A stretch of 64,000 nt of DNA from Eulemur rufifrons (GCF_041146395.1 NC_091001.1:106228965-106292964); one strand, 5' to 3'; numbered from the stretch's first letter, positions 36,592-51,740 are shown. A program made the numbers and translations. The notes: a model not told the origin generated them from the letters alone.

Positions 36592-36860
36592 GAATACGTT
36601 CTGGGGATCAGCATACAGCATAGTGATTATCATTAATTATACCGTATCATATGCTTAAAATTTGCTAACAGAGTAGATTTTAAATATTCTCCCACACACA
36701 AACATACAAGGTAATTACGTGAGGGAATAGATATATTAATCAGCTTGATCATGGTAATTATTTCACAACTTAAGACACATATTGATTTCATCACTTTGTA
36801 CACCTTAAATATATGCAATATTTATTTGTCAATTATACCTCAATAAACCTGGAAAAAATG
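36592..36860 (+). mobile_element. L1 3' UTR end (L1MA/L1MB-like)
   Basis: Sense strand: cgttctggggatcagcatac, then atagtgattatcattaatta, caattatacctcaataaacc and a short A-rich end. This is the typical terminal 3' UTR of middle-aged L1s. Confidence 0.8.
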
Positions 36861-36989
36861 TCACACATATTTTTTTTTGTTATTTACAAATTGTTATATC
36901 ATGGAATTAACTCCAATTCCTTTGTGGTAGAGCCAGTAAGGAGGTAGAAAAAGGATAGTGTGATATGTCAACAGGCTCATATCTATGTA

Positions 36990-37469
36990 AAAAGAATCAA
37001 GAATGGAAAACAGATTTTTTTGTTTCCTCAACAATTATATGATAGTAAAGAAAATAAAAGGAACAATATTTGAGTAGATAATGGCAGAGCAATTTCTTGA
37101 ATTGAAGAAAGGCATGAATCTTTAGAACTTGGAAGAGAATTCCATATACAATAAATACAGATAAGTCCACATATTTTAGGTAAGCTATAGAACACAAAAC
37201 ATGGAGATCTTAAAAACTGCCAGAGAGAAAAGATAAATTATGCACCAAAAAATGGCTATTAGACTGAAAAATTTTATAGCTGCCAAAATAGAAACCATGA
37301 AACCTTTAAGAATAGTAAATTAAATTTATTGAGAGGAAAAAAACAAAAACAAAAAGAAACATCCCCACAATTCAGAATTGAGATCCAAATGTCCAATGAA
37401 CATATGAAGAAACTATAAATCTCAGTAGTAATCAAGAAGATTAAGATGAAAGCAAAACTGAGGTGCCTC
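36990..37469 (+). mobile_element. L1 ORF1- and ORF2-derived fragment, truncated by provirus
   Basis: The region around 37210-37240 (aactgccagagagaaaagat) resembles old L1 ORF1. The last part, from tccaatgaacatatgaagaa, resembles the end of ORF2. It stops at 37469, exactly where the provirus LTR begins. I did not find its continuation beyond 44216. Confidence 0.55.
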
Positions 37470-37935
37470 TGTTAAACAAGATTAGGGGAGGCTTTTGTTT
37501 TGGATTGAGCTTCTGCAGCAGGCCCCAGTGGACCAGATCAAATCAAAATGGAGTTACTCATGCTAAGTGCCACATAATCAAACTGAAACTTGAAAGAAGC
37601 AGGTAAATACCCAGATTGGTTTTTTTTTTCTGAAAACAGAAGATAAACAGCAATCAATCAGAAAGAGCCCAGCCTACCTGAGTCAGTGTAATAAGGAATT
37701 CCCTTCTGCTTTAACACTTATAAGAAAAGTAACCTGTAGTAACCTGATCTTAACAAACTTCCTTTTTTAAAATTGTCCTGTTTCCTTATTCCCACCTTAC
37801 AACACCCAGCTGTTCTGTAAGGCCCAGAGAAAGACTCATTCTATTTTTTGGAGTGAAGTGTTGGCTGCTTCTAGAATCACAAATAAAAGCCAATTAGATC
37901 TTTAAACTAATTTTTTATAATTTTGTCTTTTGACA
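37470..37935 (+). mobile_element. 5' LTR of the provirus
   Basis: Begins TGTTAAACAAG and ends TTTTGACA. Shared landmarks with the 3' LTR are caaatcaaaatg, aatcagaaagagc, ctgtttccttattc, ctagaatcaca and ataaaagccaattagatctt; the last contains the AATAAA polyadenylation signal. Confidence 0.9.
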
Positions 37936-37998
37936 GTTTTTGGCAACCTATAAAGGAATTCAAAGAATATTGCTGATAAACCTCTAGACCTTATATAG

Positions 37999-38222
37999 CA
38001 GCGGTCTCCAACCTTTTTGGCACCAGGGATGGGTTTCACGGAAGACAATTTTTCCATGGATGGGGCGGGAGTGTGGAGGCAGAGCTCAGATGGTGATGCC
38101 GGTGATGGAGAGTGGCTGTAAATACAGATGAAGCTTCACTTGCTCGCCTGGAGCTCTGCTGCTGGGTTCCCAATGGGCCACGGACTGGTACTGGCCCATG
38201 GCCTGGGGGTTAGGGACCACAG
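37999..38222 (+). mobile_element. Non-autonomous hAT-like DNA transposon inside the provirus
   Basis: Starts cagcggtctccaacctttt and ends ggttagggaccacag, an imperfect inverted repeat. Internal phrases caccagggatgggtttcac and ctgtaaatacagatgaagct belong to a well-known short mammalian hAT element. The flanking 8-bp sequences (ttatatag and tcctacaa) match only in part, as expected for an old insertion. It lies 64 bp after the 5' LTR and therefore post-dates the provirus. Confidence 0.8.
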
Positions 38223-41200
38223 TCCTACAAGATGCAGGTGAGGTGCTGTTGACTCCCTTTTTGGGGACATCCTCCTGGAGCCCTGAGGATTTTAAGATCT
38301 TCTCAGTTCAAACTCTGCTCTATTTGCATTGAACCTCCTGATATTTTTGGCTTTTGAGCCCAGGGTTTATTTGTGCTGTGAAAGAGTGCATGATCTTGGG
38401 ATGCCAAAGGCACATGACCTTTTTAGAGTTTGCATGATAATTGATTGGTCACTGACAATGGCTGGACTTTTAAAGGTAACTGAGAGTGTTTGTAGTAAAT
38501 GGTTCTTAATGCATGAGATATGCAAATCTAGCTTTTGGAAATTTGCGTTTTCTCCTCTTCTTTTTTATTTATTTTTTGTGTGTGTGTGTGTGTGTCTTGC
38601 ATGTTAAGACAAAATTATTGGTTAAGTTGATAAAGAGGAATCTCTGAACCAAACCACAACTTGAGTGATAGGCATAGGTCAGGCACCTAAAAACTGTCAG
38701 AGCTCTAGTTAACTAAACATAAGGCTCCTGTGTTAAGATAAGCTGGGTCATGAAACTCGATAGATGACACCAGGTCACCCACTAGCCTCAAGAACATTTC
38801 TGTGCAACAAAGGAACCCTGTTAAAACATTACAGGACCCAACCCCACGGTGTTTCCCTTTTAGCCTTTATCTTGGGTCTAAGATAATCAAAATTCAGTGT
38901 AAAAATACGATTCTTCATTTCCTAAGAACTGAGTACTTGTACTTGTAGCTACACCAGCCTTTTAAATGTATAAATATTAGGTGCAAGAAGCTGAAAATAC
39001 TTACAAAAAATGGCTAAAGCTTACTAATTTAGAATTACAATGGCCATGATGTAGAACATTCTAGATGACCAAGACTATTCATCTAAGGCATGCATTTGAA
39101 AATAAAGGCTCCTGAATTAAGATCTGAATTAAAACATACCTATTTTATTTGACGTGCAGAAATTTCTGAAAATATTTCCCAAAAAAGTATCTCTTTAAAA
39201 GACCCCTTATAAATGGCAAATGTAAAGCTTAATGAACTAATTGATAAAAAAAAAATAACTTCCTAATCATTTTGATTAGTTCCATTCCACCACAAAGGCA
39301 AAAAGAAAGCTAAATAAAGTGTTTATAAAAGCTAGACTCTCAGGAACACAGGTTTGCTTCTTTAACCACCTTTACGTCCTGATTCTGAGCTACCTATGCT
39401 GAGTCCAAGTATAAAAAGTGCTTTTTCTGTCGTTTTTATTAGTGGGCTCCTCCTCGAACTCAGTAGTCAAGTTAAGAAACCAAAGGTAAGGCACAGATTA
39501 CGATGATCAACCTAGCTAATAACTTACAGCAAAAATCAGGCAAGTAGTCAAGAAAAGGGCAAGGGTCCTTGAATCACCTCCCTGGTGGAATGAATAAAGT
39601 GGACAGGGGTGAAGAAGAGAGATAACCTCAGAAAAAATAACTTTTTGGAAAAATGAATGGTTCCTTAGAGAAATAAAGGAGGGTTTGTAGCAAAGATTGG
39701 GTGTGGTGTTTAATGCCTCATAAAATTTTTTATGAACAATTTAAGCATAACAATTAAGAACAAGTGAATTAGGAGAACGTAAATGGGACAAAAGTTTATA
39801 AATAAACTGTCCATAGTTTCAAAAAGATTTTTTGGCAACTTAAAATATTAAAGTTATGTTATGTCAAATTAAGTAATAGATATTCATTAAATATTTGAGT
39901 CCTTTCTAAATAGGTTAAAATGCTGAAACATTAAATGCTGAATAAAAATTTAAATTTATGTACTTTGGTATATTGTTTATATATGATGTGGAGAAGCTAA
40001 ATATATTAGTAATTTGACCTGTTAATAATTATGAAAAATTGTATTATGGGGCAACAGATGTTTCTAGAAAGTATGAAAATAGTGTTCATCTACGGAATTA
40101 CCTCATATTGCTAATAACAGTTCACAATGTTTATTAGTCTCATCAGAAATTTAGGTTATTAAAGATTTAAAAATTATAATTAATACATGTAATTTAAACT
40201 AAAAGAAAGCATAAGGAAAACAACTCTACATGTGAATTATTCAAGGAAAATGAGATGTATTTTTGATGAGGAAAGTTCTAAGGCATGAGAATTTGTTTTC
40301 TGTTAAGGAAAAGAACTGAAATGAAATATCTGATTGTTTCAGAATGAGAAAGAGAAAAATGTAAAAACATAAAGTCTTGTGGAAATCTTACTGTGTGGTT
40401 AAAACTGACTTAGATTTAGACAGATTCATTTATCAGTTTTTTTTTTTAAGTTAGCTTCAGTATTAATAGTATGCTGATGCAAAACCAAAATTTGGTCTTC
40501 TCTGTTATAATGATAAAATTTTCTCTGAGTATATAAGAATGTGAAAGATTTTTCATTACTCTTTAAATGATCTTCCTAAGAAAAAAGAGATTTTATGTTT
40601 TATCAAGATAATTTCTTACGCTTTATATTGTCTTTTTTTTTATTTTTTGATGACTGAAGAAAACTGAGTCTTCTATGAACTAAAACAGCTAAGATTTTTT
40701 ATGCGACTTTTTTGTATTTGATATTATTTTATAATAACCAGTGATCTTGCTTAATCGAGTGTTTCAAACTTTTTGATATTTTTTACAAACTTCCAAAAAT
40801 AAATTTTTAATTACGTCTTTTCACCTTGAACTAATTTTGGGACATTTCTGAAGCCTCTGGAATGTCTCAAAGTATTTGTAAAAAGCCTTTATTAAATTAA
40901 TTAGGCTTATTTGATATGTCAAGTTATACAGAAAACATTGTCAACTAATAAATTATGATTTTACCTAGTTTGAATGATGTTTATATGGATATATTATTTA
41001 CATGTGTTCCAGACACTGTATGAAATTTTAAGATTTTTGATGTTAATCTGATGTTATCAGCCATAATGTCAGGTGTTGTTTTAAAATGTTGTATGCCACA
41101 GAAACAACCACATGTTCTTATTATATGCTGATTATAATGAACTCTCATCAGATTTTAACTATGGCCATTTTAAGTCTCATCACCCACAGACAGCTAAATG

Positions 41201-41699
41201 TTTTACTTTGATGTTTTGCTGAAAGCTATGTTTTTTTTTGCAAGTATAATTCTAAAGTATTGTGTCTTCAAGAAAATTCTGCAAAAAGGTTTCTGATCAT
41301 TTTATGATTATCTTCATCTGGGTAAGAATTTCCAGAATTCTAATGAAGAAACTATTGACGTCATGAAACTGCTATCACAAGACTAAACAGAACAAGAATG
41401 AATCACATGGGACTACATAAACAAATGAAGAAAATGTTTTTATGATTTTCATTTGAAATTTTTATATTTATTTTAATATTTTATTTCCCAGATTTAATGA
41501 TTGTTTTTAAAAAAATATTTTAATCTATCTACAGCTTACAGCAATTTGGTTACATATACTTTTGTAAACAGAACTGATATATTTACTTTATCCCCCTACC
41601 TGATCTCCCCAGAGAGCTAATTATAGATAGTCTTGTTTAATGGCAATATAGTTATTTGTATAAGTTCAGTAAGAATCTGTTCTCTTTATAACAATGCAA
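38223..41699 (+). other. Provirus internal sequence, not assigned to a gene
   Basis: AT-rich, with frequent stops in all frames. It occupies the place where gag and pol would be. I recognise no zinc-knuckle, protease, reverse-transcriptase or integrase motif. The 92-codon frame at 38329-38607 ends in a TG microsatellite (38577-38595) and is not retroviral in appearance. Part of the segment may be later unrelated insertion. Confidence 0.45.
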
Positions 41700-43740
<2,041 letters not shown>

Positions 43741-43745
43741 TGACC

Positions 43746-43757
43746 AAAAAGGGGGCA
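43746..43757 (+). promoter_or_regulatory. Polypurine tract of the provirus
   Basis: aaaaagggggca immediately before the 3' LTR. It is the plus-strand DNA priming site in retroviral reverse transcription and supports the LTR boundary. Confidence 0.85.
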
Positions 43758-43758
43758 T

Positions 43759-44212
43759 CGTTAAACAAAATTATGGGAGGCCATTGTTTTGGACTGAGTT
43801 CCTATGCTAGGCCTCAACAGATCAGACCAAATCAAAATGTAGCTACTCATGCTAAATGGCGTATAATGAACCCGAAACTTTAAGGAAGCAGATAAATACC
43901 TGAACAAACCAATTTTTACTGAAAATAGGAGATTCCCGGCAATCAGAAAGAGCTGATTCTACCTGAGTCAACATAATGATTGTCCATCTCCTTTAACTTG
44001 TACAATAAAAGCAAACTGTAACAACCTAATGTTAATGGATCTGCTTTTTGTATTGCTCTGTTTCCTTATTCTCACTTCACAAAAACCAACCGTTCTGTCA
44101 TGCACAGCAGAAAACTTACTCTCTTTTTCAGAGGAGTTGCCTGATTCTAGAATCACAGATAAAAGCCAATTAGATCTTCAAACTAAATTTGTTGTAATTT
44201 CTTATTTTGAAA
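43759..44212 (+). mobile_element. 3' LTR of the provirus
   Basis: Begins CGTTAAACAAAATTATGGG (TG changed to CG) and ends CTTATTTTGAAA (CA changed to AA). It is collinear with the 5' LTR but visibly diverged, with many substitutions and a few small gaps. That fits an old insertion. Confidence 0.9.
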
Positions 44213-44216
44213 TCTC

Positions 44217-44610
44217 TTTATAAGCAATGAAATTAAGACCTATGATGTGACAAAATAGATTGTCAAATCCGGCAATCCCAATTTTTATAGAAATTAAGGT
44301 ACTGGAGCAAGTCTGCTTTGAGACTATCATAAAGGCTTTAATTTACATTAAAAAAGACAAGAACTATGTCATAATACATTTTTTTATACTATTCTCTTTT
44401 GTTCCTAACTATGATGAACATTTTGGATATTCTAGTTTTTCTGTAGCAATTTGAACTGAAATTTTAATTGTTTATTGAGAAATACATTGAGAAATATTTA
44501 TTTCAAGAATTTTCTCATTTGCACAATTGTGTGCTTTCAGCTAGTGGGGCTCACATATTCGGTGATTCAGAAGAATAAATTTCTTTTTATTGCTGATTTT
44601 TTTTGCTGAT
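44217..44610. other. Unassigned DNA
   Basis: No gene or repeat recognised between the provirus and the next Alu. A 64-codon plus frame (44260-44454) has no known similarity. Confidence 0.4.
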
Positions 44611-44625
44611 AAGAAAATTGACTTA

Positions 44626-44960
44626 GGCCGGGCGCGGTGGCTCACGCCTGTAATCCTAGCACTCTGGGAGGCCGAGGTGGGCGGATCGTTTGAGCTCAGG
44701 AGTTCGAGACCAGCCTGAGCAAGAGCGAGACCCCACCTCTACTAAAAATAGAAAGAAATTATATGGACAGCTAAAAATATATACAGAAAAAATTAGCCGG
44801 GCATGGTGGCGCATGCCTGTAGTCCCAGCTACTCGGGAGGCTGAGACAGGAGGATCGCTTGAGCTCAGGAGTTTGAGGTTGCTGTGAGCTAGGCTGACGC
44901 CACGGCACTCACTCTAGCCTGGGCAACAGGGTGAGACTCTGTCTCAAAAAAAAAAAAAAA
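44626..44960 (+). mobile_element. Lemur-type dimeric Alu
   Basis: Full-length, starts ggccgggcgcggtggctcac, with the gaaagaaattatatggac linker and a 17-A tail. The target duplication aagaaaattgactt is exact at 44611-44624 and 44961-44974. It is little diverged from the other two lemur-type copies, so it is recent. Confidence 0.96.
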
Positions 44961-44974
44961 AAGAAAATTGACTT

Positions 44975-45320
44975 GGAGTGTTATGATTTTCTTCACTTTT
45001 CAAATTTGCCTGGTTCCAGATTATCTCAATATCTTCCATGTGGCTTACTCTAGTAATTAATCTTCTCTAAATCCCTTTATTTATCTAATTACCTATACCT
45101 TCATGTCTGCCAAAGCAAAGGGTTTATTTACCAGGTGATCCATTTTGCAGTTCAAGTTTTGTTAACTAAGTAAGTAAAAAAGAAAATAATAGCTCCTTTT
45201 CTTTTCTTTGTTAACTTTGACTAGCTGTGTATACAAAATCTAATGCATAGATTAATTTATTATTATAGTTGAAGTGAATCAGAATCTCATTTTCCCATTT
45301 AACTTATATGGAACTGAGTT
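44975..45320. other. Unassigned AT-rich DNA
   Basis: No recognised feature. Confidence 0.4.
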
Positions 45321-45324
45321 TCAT

Positions 45325-45860
45325 TTATAAACTCATTTATTCAACAAAAATGTATTAAACCAGTTTATCTGCTATAATACTGTATATGCTGGGCATAAAA
45401 AATGATAAAATATGGTCTATGGTATGTGTGTGTGGGTGGGTGTCTGGGATGTAGACAAACAATAATGATACATGGAATACCATAATATTATTTGACATGA
45501 TTTAGGTACCAAAAGGCATGAAAAAGTTGCTAAATAATTCCAATTCAGTGATTTTGGAAAAATTCATGGAGAAGTATAGCATCTGCGTTGAGTAGTAAAG
45601 AATGCCTAGAAATTAGCAAGCTAGACCAAGGGTGATGTTAAAATATTCCATCAAAAAAAACTTGGTTTGTGTGTGTATGTGTGTGTGTTTATGTGTGTGT
45701 GCACGTATGTTTTCAAATGCCCAGTAACATGGAATTCCAGGGAGTTAGGTGGTGGTGAGAGGTGAGAAGAAGAGGATGAGATATAGAGTTGAAAAGAGTT
45801 GAGTAGCAAAGTCTTAGAAAGCCTTGAATGCTAAGCTGAAGAGATGTATTATCATTTCAT
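45325..45860 (-). mobile_element. L2 fragment, antisense, with TG microsatellites
   Basis: ctcatttattcaacaaaaat, the gatgtagacaaacaataatg stretch, aagaatgcctagaaattagc and aaagccttgaatgctaagct follow the antisense L2 3' order. TG-rich runs at 45421-45449 and 45667-45710 interrupt it. Confidence 0.55.
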
Positions 45861-46575
45861 ATATGAGTAAATAAAGGATGTGAAGAGAAACATTTCAGAC
45901 ATTATACAGCTGTTCCAGAAATGGCAATAACAATGAGACTTTTTATTTCTATTTTGATGGATTTCTCACTGTTCCACAAAAAACTATTAGTTTTTGCCAG
46001 AAGTCAGAAAAACAGACCATAATTAAAATTTCCAAGTGGGCACAATTACTTTCTATAAACCCTGGTCTTCAAATCTTACATCTTTTCTTCTGATTTTGGA
46101 CACTTTCCAACCAATAGAACTTGAATTGAGTTAGACACATTTCTGTGTCTTGAGGAAATAGCCTATTACTCTGTCTGATTGATGGAGGAAATAAACAGAA
46201 GGCAATTTGTTCTTTCCTTGGAGAGCCAGAGAGTAGCCACCATAATGTGCAATTTGAGATGAGGGAGATGTCAGCAACAGGACAATGGATGGTGAGAGCC
46301 AACAACTTTCCCAATGGGAGGAGGGAAATTGTAAAAGCACTTACTGCTCATTTGCTGTGAAATGAGGCAAGCCATTTTCTTTTCTGCCTTTGGTATGCAT
46401 TAGTCCTTTTCAAATAAGATCAAATTATATTTACTAATAATTATTCCATGCATATTTTTCCTTTTAGCTAATTTTTCTGTGTTTATTGAAAGACATGTTG
46501 TGACCTTTTAAACCTATCCCAAAGTAGATTGTGAACTATTTTTTATATCCAGATATTTTGGACTACCTATTTAAG
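45861..46575. other. Unassigned DNA
   Basis: No gene or repeat family recognised. Minus-strand frames of 69 and 81 codons (46069-46340) overlap each other and look like chance. Confidence 0.4.
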
Positions 46576-46579
46576 AAAG

Positions 46580-46815
46580 ACTATAATTGGCGAACATTAT
46601 TTAACCATTGACTATTTGTTAGGCACTTTCTAAGCTACCAAATGAATTAAATCATTTAGTTATTATAACAATCCACTGAAATCTTTACTACTAATATGAA
46701 GATTTTGCAGATGAGAACATATACAATCATAAAGATGTACAGAAAATTTGCCCAAGGTTACAACGGCAGTGGAGGTGTTCTGTCTCTAGAATTTGTGCAT
46801 TTGACCACTAAATTT
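46580..46815 (-). mobile_element. MIR SINE, antisense, nearly full span
   Basis: gactatttgttaggcacttt, attataacaatccactgaaa, attttgcagatgagaacata, then atttgcccaaggttacaacg, in correct antisense order. Confidence 0.8.
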
Positions 46816-48830
46816 TACTGATTTTTAGAAGATTAGAACCTAAAGATACCTTTCAGAAAAGCTAGTCAAACAAATGCATTGTAGTGTCTACAAATTTTAG
46901 ATTATCACAAAATTTGTTGGAAGCAGAGCCAGTAATGAATCCTGATCTCTTAACCTGAGTCAGTGGCTCTGTATTCTGCTGGATATTATTGTCTCCATAA
47001 TAGGGGCACACATGCTCACACACACAGGCACACACACACACATTCAATGCAGCTGTTTATAATTGGCAATTACAATGACTATAAATATACCTTGGGTATT
47101 AAGCTGGAGAAAACAACTTTTTTATTTAAGAGAAGTAATATTTTATGTTAATTAACTGTAGTATTTTGAAAACAAAGAGAAAAAAGATACATACGATCTG
47201 GGGAAAATGATATTGTGGTTGGGGAAAATGCAACTTACGAAGTGATAAATCTCTGTTTGTGGGACTTATGAGTGTACCAACACAAACACACATATACATA
47301 TATACATATACACAAATGTAGAGACTTGCATGTACACAGCACTTGTGAATATATATTTTTTAATTTAATTAATTATTTTCCTCTTATTAGACTGTGAGAA
47401 TATATGTGTGTGTGCATTTATGTATATATATGTGTGTGCATGTTTATGGATGTGTATATATATGAATGTGTACATATATGCATATTCACAAACATATATA
47501 TCATATGTATGTGTGTGTGTGTGTGTGTGTATATGAGAAAGTGGCAGTATATTTACTGAGGAAAACATTCTCTTTAGAAACAATAATATCTGTCTACACG
47601 TAAGACATGCACCACAAGGCAGGAAAGGACAGGGATTTTTGTAATCAAAAGAATATGATGGATTCAAGTACTGATTATTTAATTATATTTCCTTATGAAA
47701 GCCATCCAACAACTAAGACTGCTTTCCTCATTTTTAAAATAAGTAAATTAATTCCTATATCATCAGGTTGGGTTTCACTGAATATTATGCAAGGATTTAC
47801 ATACCATGGAATGAATATATATATTTATATATATAATATATACACACACACATATATATATATTCCATCTCTCTCTCTTTCTATATATATATATAGAAAA
47901 ATACATATATATATATATATATATATATAGAAACAGAGAGAGAGAGAACTTAACAAGGTGCTTATCATAAAATGACCTCAGTTAATGTAGGTTGCGTAAT
48001 TCAAAGGACCCCAATGACTGGAAGACACCTTTGGGAAATGGTATCCATTTCTGCCTAACTGCTTACCTCTAACTGTAGGCTCTTGCTGACCTCCAATTTG
48101 CTCACTTATCCATGTTTTAGAAATGTATTTCTTAGTTTCTGCATTTTTAATATATTATAAAGAAATGGTGATAGAAAGAATACCCCATTGTATTTATTTA
48201 GAAATAAATAAAAAGGTATTTATGTGTGATAAAAATAAACCTTTAAATAAATGGCAGGCTCTTAATGATTAAATTTTTAGCATCTTGCAGTAACAGAAGA
48301 GAGACTTTTGATCATCTGGGCTTTATACGCCCACTGAAGACCCTACAGAGTAATTGACTCTTCCCTCTGTTGAGCAGAAGGCAACAAAACTCTGTCAAAA
48401 TTGATACATGAGGGTGATCACAGGACTCTGTGGATGGGGAGACGAGGAGACTTGTCCACTTAGGAAACAAGCCTACGGAGGTTCAGTAAGGGCTTTACAG
48501 TTGGTGACTACCTTAGATTAGCTTCAGACGATGCTATGATAAATTTGCCAGTTCTGCTGCTCTGGCCTGGCGGCCCCTTAACCTTCATAATTGAGTGTGA
48601 AATAACATTTATTATGGTATGGAACCATTAGCAGCTATACATTTGGGTTCTATTTTGTTACAGTTATTAGCCAATCCAAACTTCCCATATACATGGACGT
48701 ATACACACATACACGCATGTGTAAACATGTATGTATGTATAAACATGTGTTCTTATAACATGCATGTGTGTATAATCATATATTTATATGTAAATTACCC
48801 TGAGGTCCACATTTCAATTAATAAATATAT
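46816..48830. repeat. Microsatellite cluster (CA, TG, TA, TC)
   Basis: Separate runs lie at 47006-47042 (CA), 47279-47316 (CA/TA), 47400-47534 (TG/TA), 47815-47948 (TA, CA, TC, GA) and 48693-48792 (TG/TA), within otherwise AT-rich DNA. Frames of up to 107 codons here, such as 47607-47930, run through repeats and encode low-complexity Tyr/Ile/His strings. Replication slippage is the likely origin. Confidence 0.85.
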
Positions 48831-49299
48831 TCTTAAGTAACACTTGTACACTTGACCACATAGAAATTTTCAAGAACCTTGTAAGTAAACTTTTGGGGGT
48901 AATACATAAATCCTGAAGAACATAACCATATCCATTGAAAAGACGATGGATATGGGTGTGTGTAAATATATCTTTATATATTTTTATATCACTGAAAACT
49001 TGCACAGTAATAATAAAATGATAATATATGTAAAGTACATACCTCAGCCTCTATCACATAGAAAATTCCAAATAAAGGTCATTTCCTTTATGAATTATAG
49101 TCTATAAAAGCAAAAGATTATGGTGTCACATTCAGATTCAGCATGCACACAGATACTTTATTGAACAGGGTTAAAGCTGAGGAGTCTGGGGACCAGGGTT
49201 TATCATGCATTGATGTGCCAGCACCTTACTCTGTTAAACCACACAGCAGTCTGACTTTGCCCACCCCTGTACTCCCTGTAGTATATTGAACTCTGCCCT
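48831..49299. other. Unassigned DNA
   Basis: No gene or confident repeat family recognised. Confidence 0.4.
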
Positions 49300-49520
49300 T
49301 TTCTTTCCTGTCTCCACAAGTCATGGCACTTTCCTGGACACATAGGACATCCTCAGTAAATGCCTACTGAATAAATTCACAAGTCAGCATGTGAATGAAT
49401 GTCTATTTTTTAACTTGAGCAAGCTATACCTTCCCTTTCAGTATTAGTTCCTTTATCTCTGAAATTAATAGAATCTATGCCATGATCTCCAAGATGCCCC
49501 TAACATTGAGATTCATTGTA
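49300..49520 (+). mobile_element. L2 3' end, then weak MIR-like sequence
   Basis: tcatggcactttcctggaca and catcctcagtaaatgcctac match the sense L2 end. Positions 49400-49520 resemble a sense MIR core (cctttatctctgaaattaat). Confidence 0.5.
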
Positions 49521-49984
49521 CTGTTACATTTCTAAAGATTCTCTACAAGAAATATCTGTTTCTTCCATTATAAAAACAAAGTTTTATTTTTTTCCCAAAG
49601 TATAGAAGTTTTAAAATTGTGCTGAAAGGAGAGCTCTTCTTAAGTAACATTACTAATTGTAGACACCACAAGAGTACTGCCCATCCTTTATTCCATATTA
49701 AGAGATAAGATATAAAGTTTATTTCCAGATCCCAAAGCAGGGAATATGGAACCAGCATCAGAGGGAATCTCAGTGTACTTTGCACATTGTGATGCATTTT
49801 AATTCAATGGCTCTATAGTGAAAGTTACATGCAAAGTATTATAGGGGACAGTGGGAATGATGAGATCTGTCCAATTCATAGAGCTAGGCATCATTTTTTA
49901 AAATCATATAACCAGGGCTCATTTTGCAGAGAAATTTTAAATGGTGTCAGCAGGTCTATACTCATTTTCCAGAGTCAGCTTGGC

Positions 49985-50240
49985 GCCTTTCTGTAAGGCT
50001 GTAAATCACTTAACATTTCTCTTCCTCTATTTCTTGTAAATTAAAGTGAAAGATTTGCACTTGACCTCTTCTTTATGAACAATATCAAATTTACTATCTG
50101 CAAAATGGAGAAAATAATATCTAATATCTCCTACAGTAATTGTGAGGATTAAAGAAAACATTCTGTGGAAAACTCCTGTTAAGTGTTTTGCCATAGCAGT
50201 GGGGCTGCTGTGATGAGTGTCGCTATTATTGTTGTGACCA
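49985..50240 (+). mobile_element. MIR SINE
   Basis: tactatctgcaaaatggaga, then acagtaattgtgaggattaa and the tail gttaagtgttttgccatagc are clear sense MIR landmarks. The upstream part is disturbed. Confidence 0.75.
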
Positions 50241-51740
50241 TTATTTTAGATAGCTATGATATTCTATGTGGTATCCCTCTCCCTAGCACCAGCTGGAGTG
50301 AAAACAAGATCATGAAAATTCCTAGACTCACTCTCCTAGGCAAACTCTGCAGCCACACTCTTTATGGCCAGTACCTCTGCATATATGGAAAACTTTATGC
50401 AGGCATCTTACAGAAAATCTCCACAAGGATATGTGATTCTCTACCATTCTACCCCCAGTGCTATACATATTACTTTTGTGGCCCCTCACCATTCTTGTTT
50501 CAGACTCTCCATCTTACCCTCAAGGCTAAAAAGTACTTGCTGTCCTCAACTTTGATTTTACACATTAGATTAAGCAATAGAAATGAGTTTGATGACATTG
50601 AAAAAGAAGAATCTTACTTGGAAAGAAATATACAGATTTATTTCCTTACATACATAATGTAATGCTGTGCTGAGCCTCCAGTATGTCAGATGATCTAATT
50701 GTTTCGGAGTGACTCTGATATATCCCTCCAGAGTAGCTTCTCTGATCTCTGGAGTAACATGTAATTATGTCACTTGGTCACGTTTGCATAATGCCCTAAT
50801 TCCCTAACTGATGAGGCAATTGCAAGAATATAATAAATACATAATCCTGAAAATCCTGCAAACTATATCATACAACTGTATCACAACAAAGAACTGACTA
50901 TGTCAAAGTTAACCCTTGTAATATCTATTTTCTCTATTTCACTAAACATGTCTTATTGGGATAAGCTCAGTCAATAACAGATTGTTATCTTCTGAAAATA
51001 AATCTCCAATATATCTCACAGGCACCTTCAGGGTCACCAGATAAAGGCAGAGCACAATAATATTTTCATTGATCCCACTCTTGCTAATTTTATCAAAGTA
51101 AAAGGCATCAGTCTCTCTGTACTATATCAAATCTCTGAGAATCACCAGGACTGGACTGCTTTCTGCTTAGTCTTGGCATGACAGAAATGAAGATTAGATG
51201 ATCTCTTTAAAAGAAAAGTAGCTATGTCAGAAGGAGACTTTTTTTTTTTTTTAGAGGTTAAGTTAAAGCCATGAATTCTGAATGGGAAATCATCAAGTAG
51301 CTAACAGATGAGAAAAATTTCTCGCCATGACTCAGACCTCAGGAAATCTGCTACAGAGATTTCACCAGTTTATCCAGTGCTCCTCTAATAAGTTCTTTTA
51401 CCATTAATCAGGGTGTGAATACAATGGAAACTTGACTATGTGAGGACACATGAAGGTTACACAGTCAATAGAGAAATGTATATTACAATAGAAAATCAAA
51501 GAACTTACTGCTGAGGAATTTTCTTTCTAATAGTTTTGCCTAATTAGCCTTTTATAAAACTTTGTGTGTTTATGATAAGAGTATAGTCTTTGCACAAATT
51601 GATAGAGGAGAGCACAGAAAACAACATGCACCTGAAGTTGATTACACATGAATATGGCGCCTTATATGATAGACAGAAGGAGAGAGAGAGTGAAAGAAAG
51701 GACAGATGGAGTTGGAAAGGCAAATTCTTGCATGAAGTGT
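50241..51740. other. Unassigned DNA; 159-codon frame judged non-coding
   Basis: The plus frame 50183-50662 begins inside the MIR and shows no domain, signal peptide or family similarity that I can name. The composition is AT-driven, and a shorter frame overlaps it in another register. The rest is unassigned, with a T run at 51240-51252 and GA runs near 51679. Confidence 0.45.

Noticed and set aside
47607..47930. 107-codon plus frame
   Set aside because: About a third of it is translated TA/CA microsatellite; the upstream part has no similarity to known proteins.
46816..48830. CRISPR-like array in the repeat-rich region
   Set aside because: The repeats are dinucleotide microsatellites without regular unit-spacer structure, and the genome is mammalian.
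50183..50662. 159-codon plus-strand open frame as a gene
   Set aside because: It begins within a MIR, has no recognisable domain or signal peptide, and AT-rich DNA of this size yields such frames by chance.
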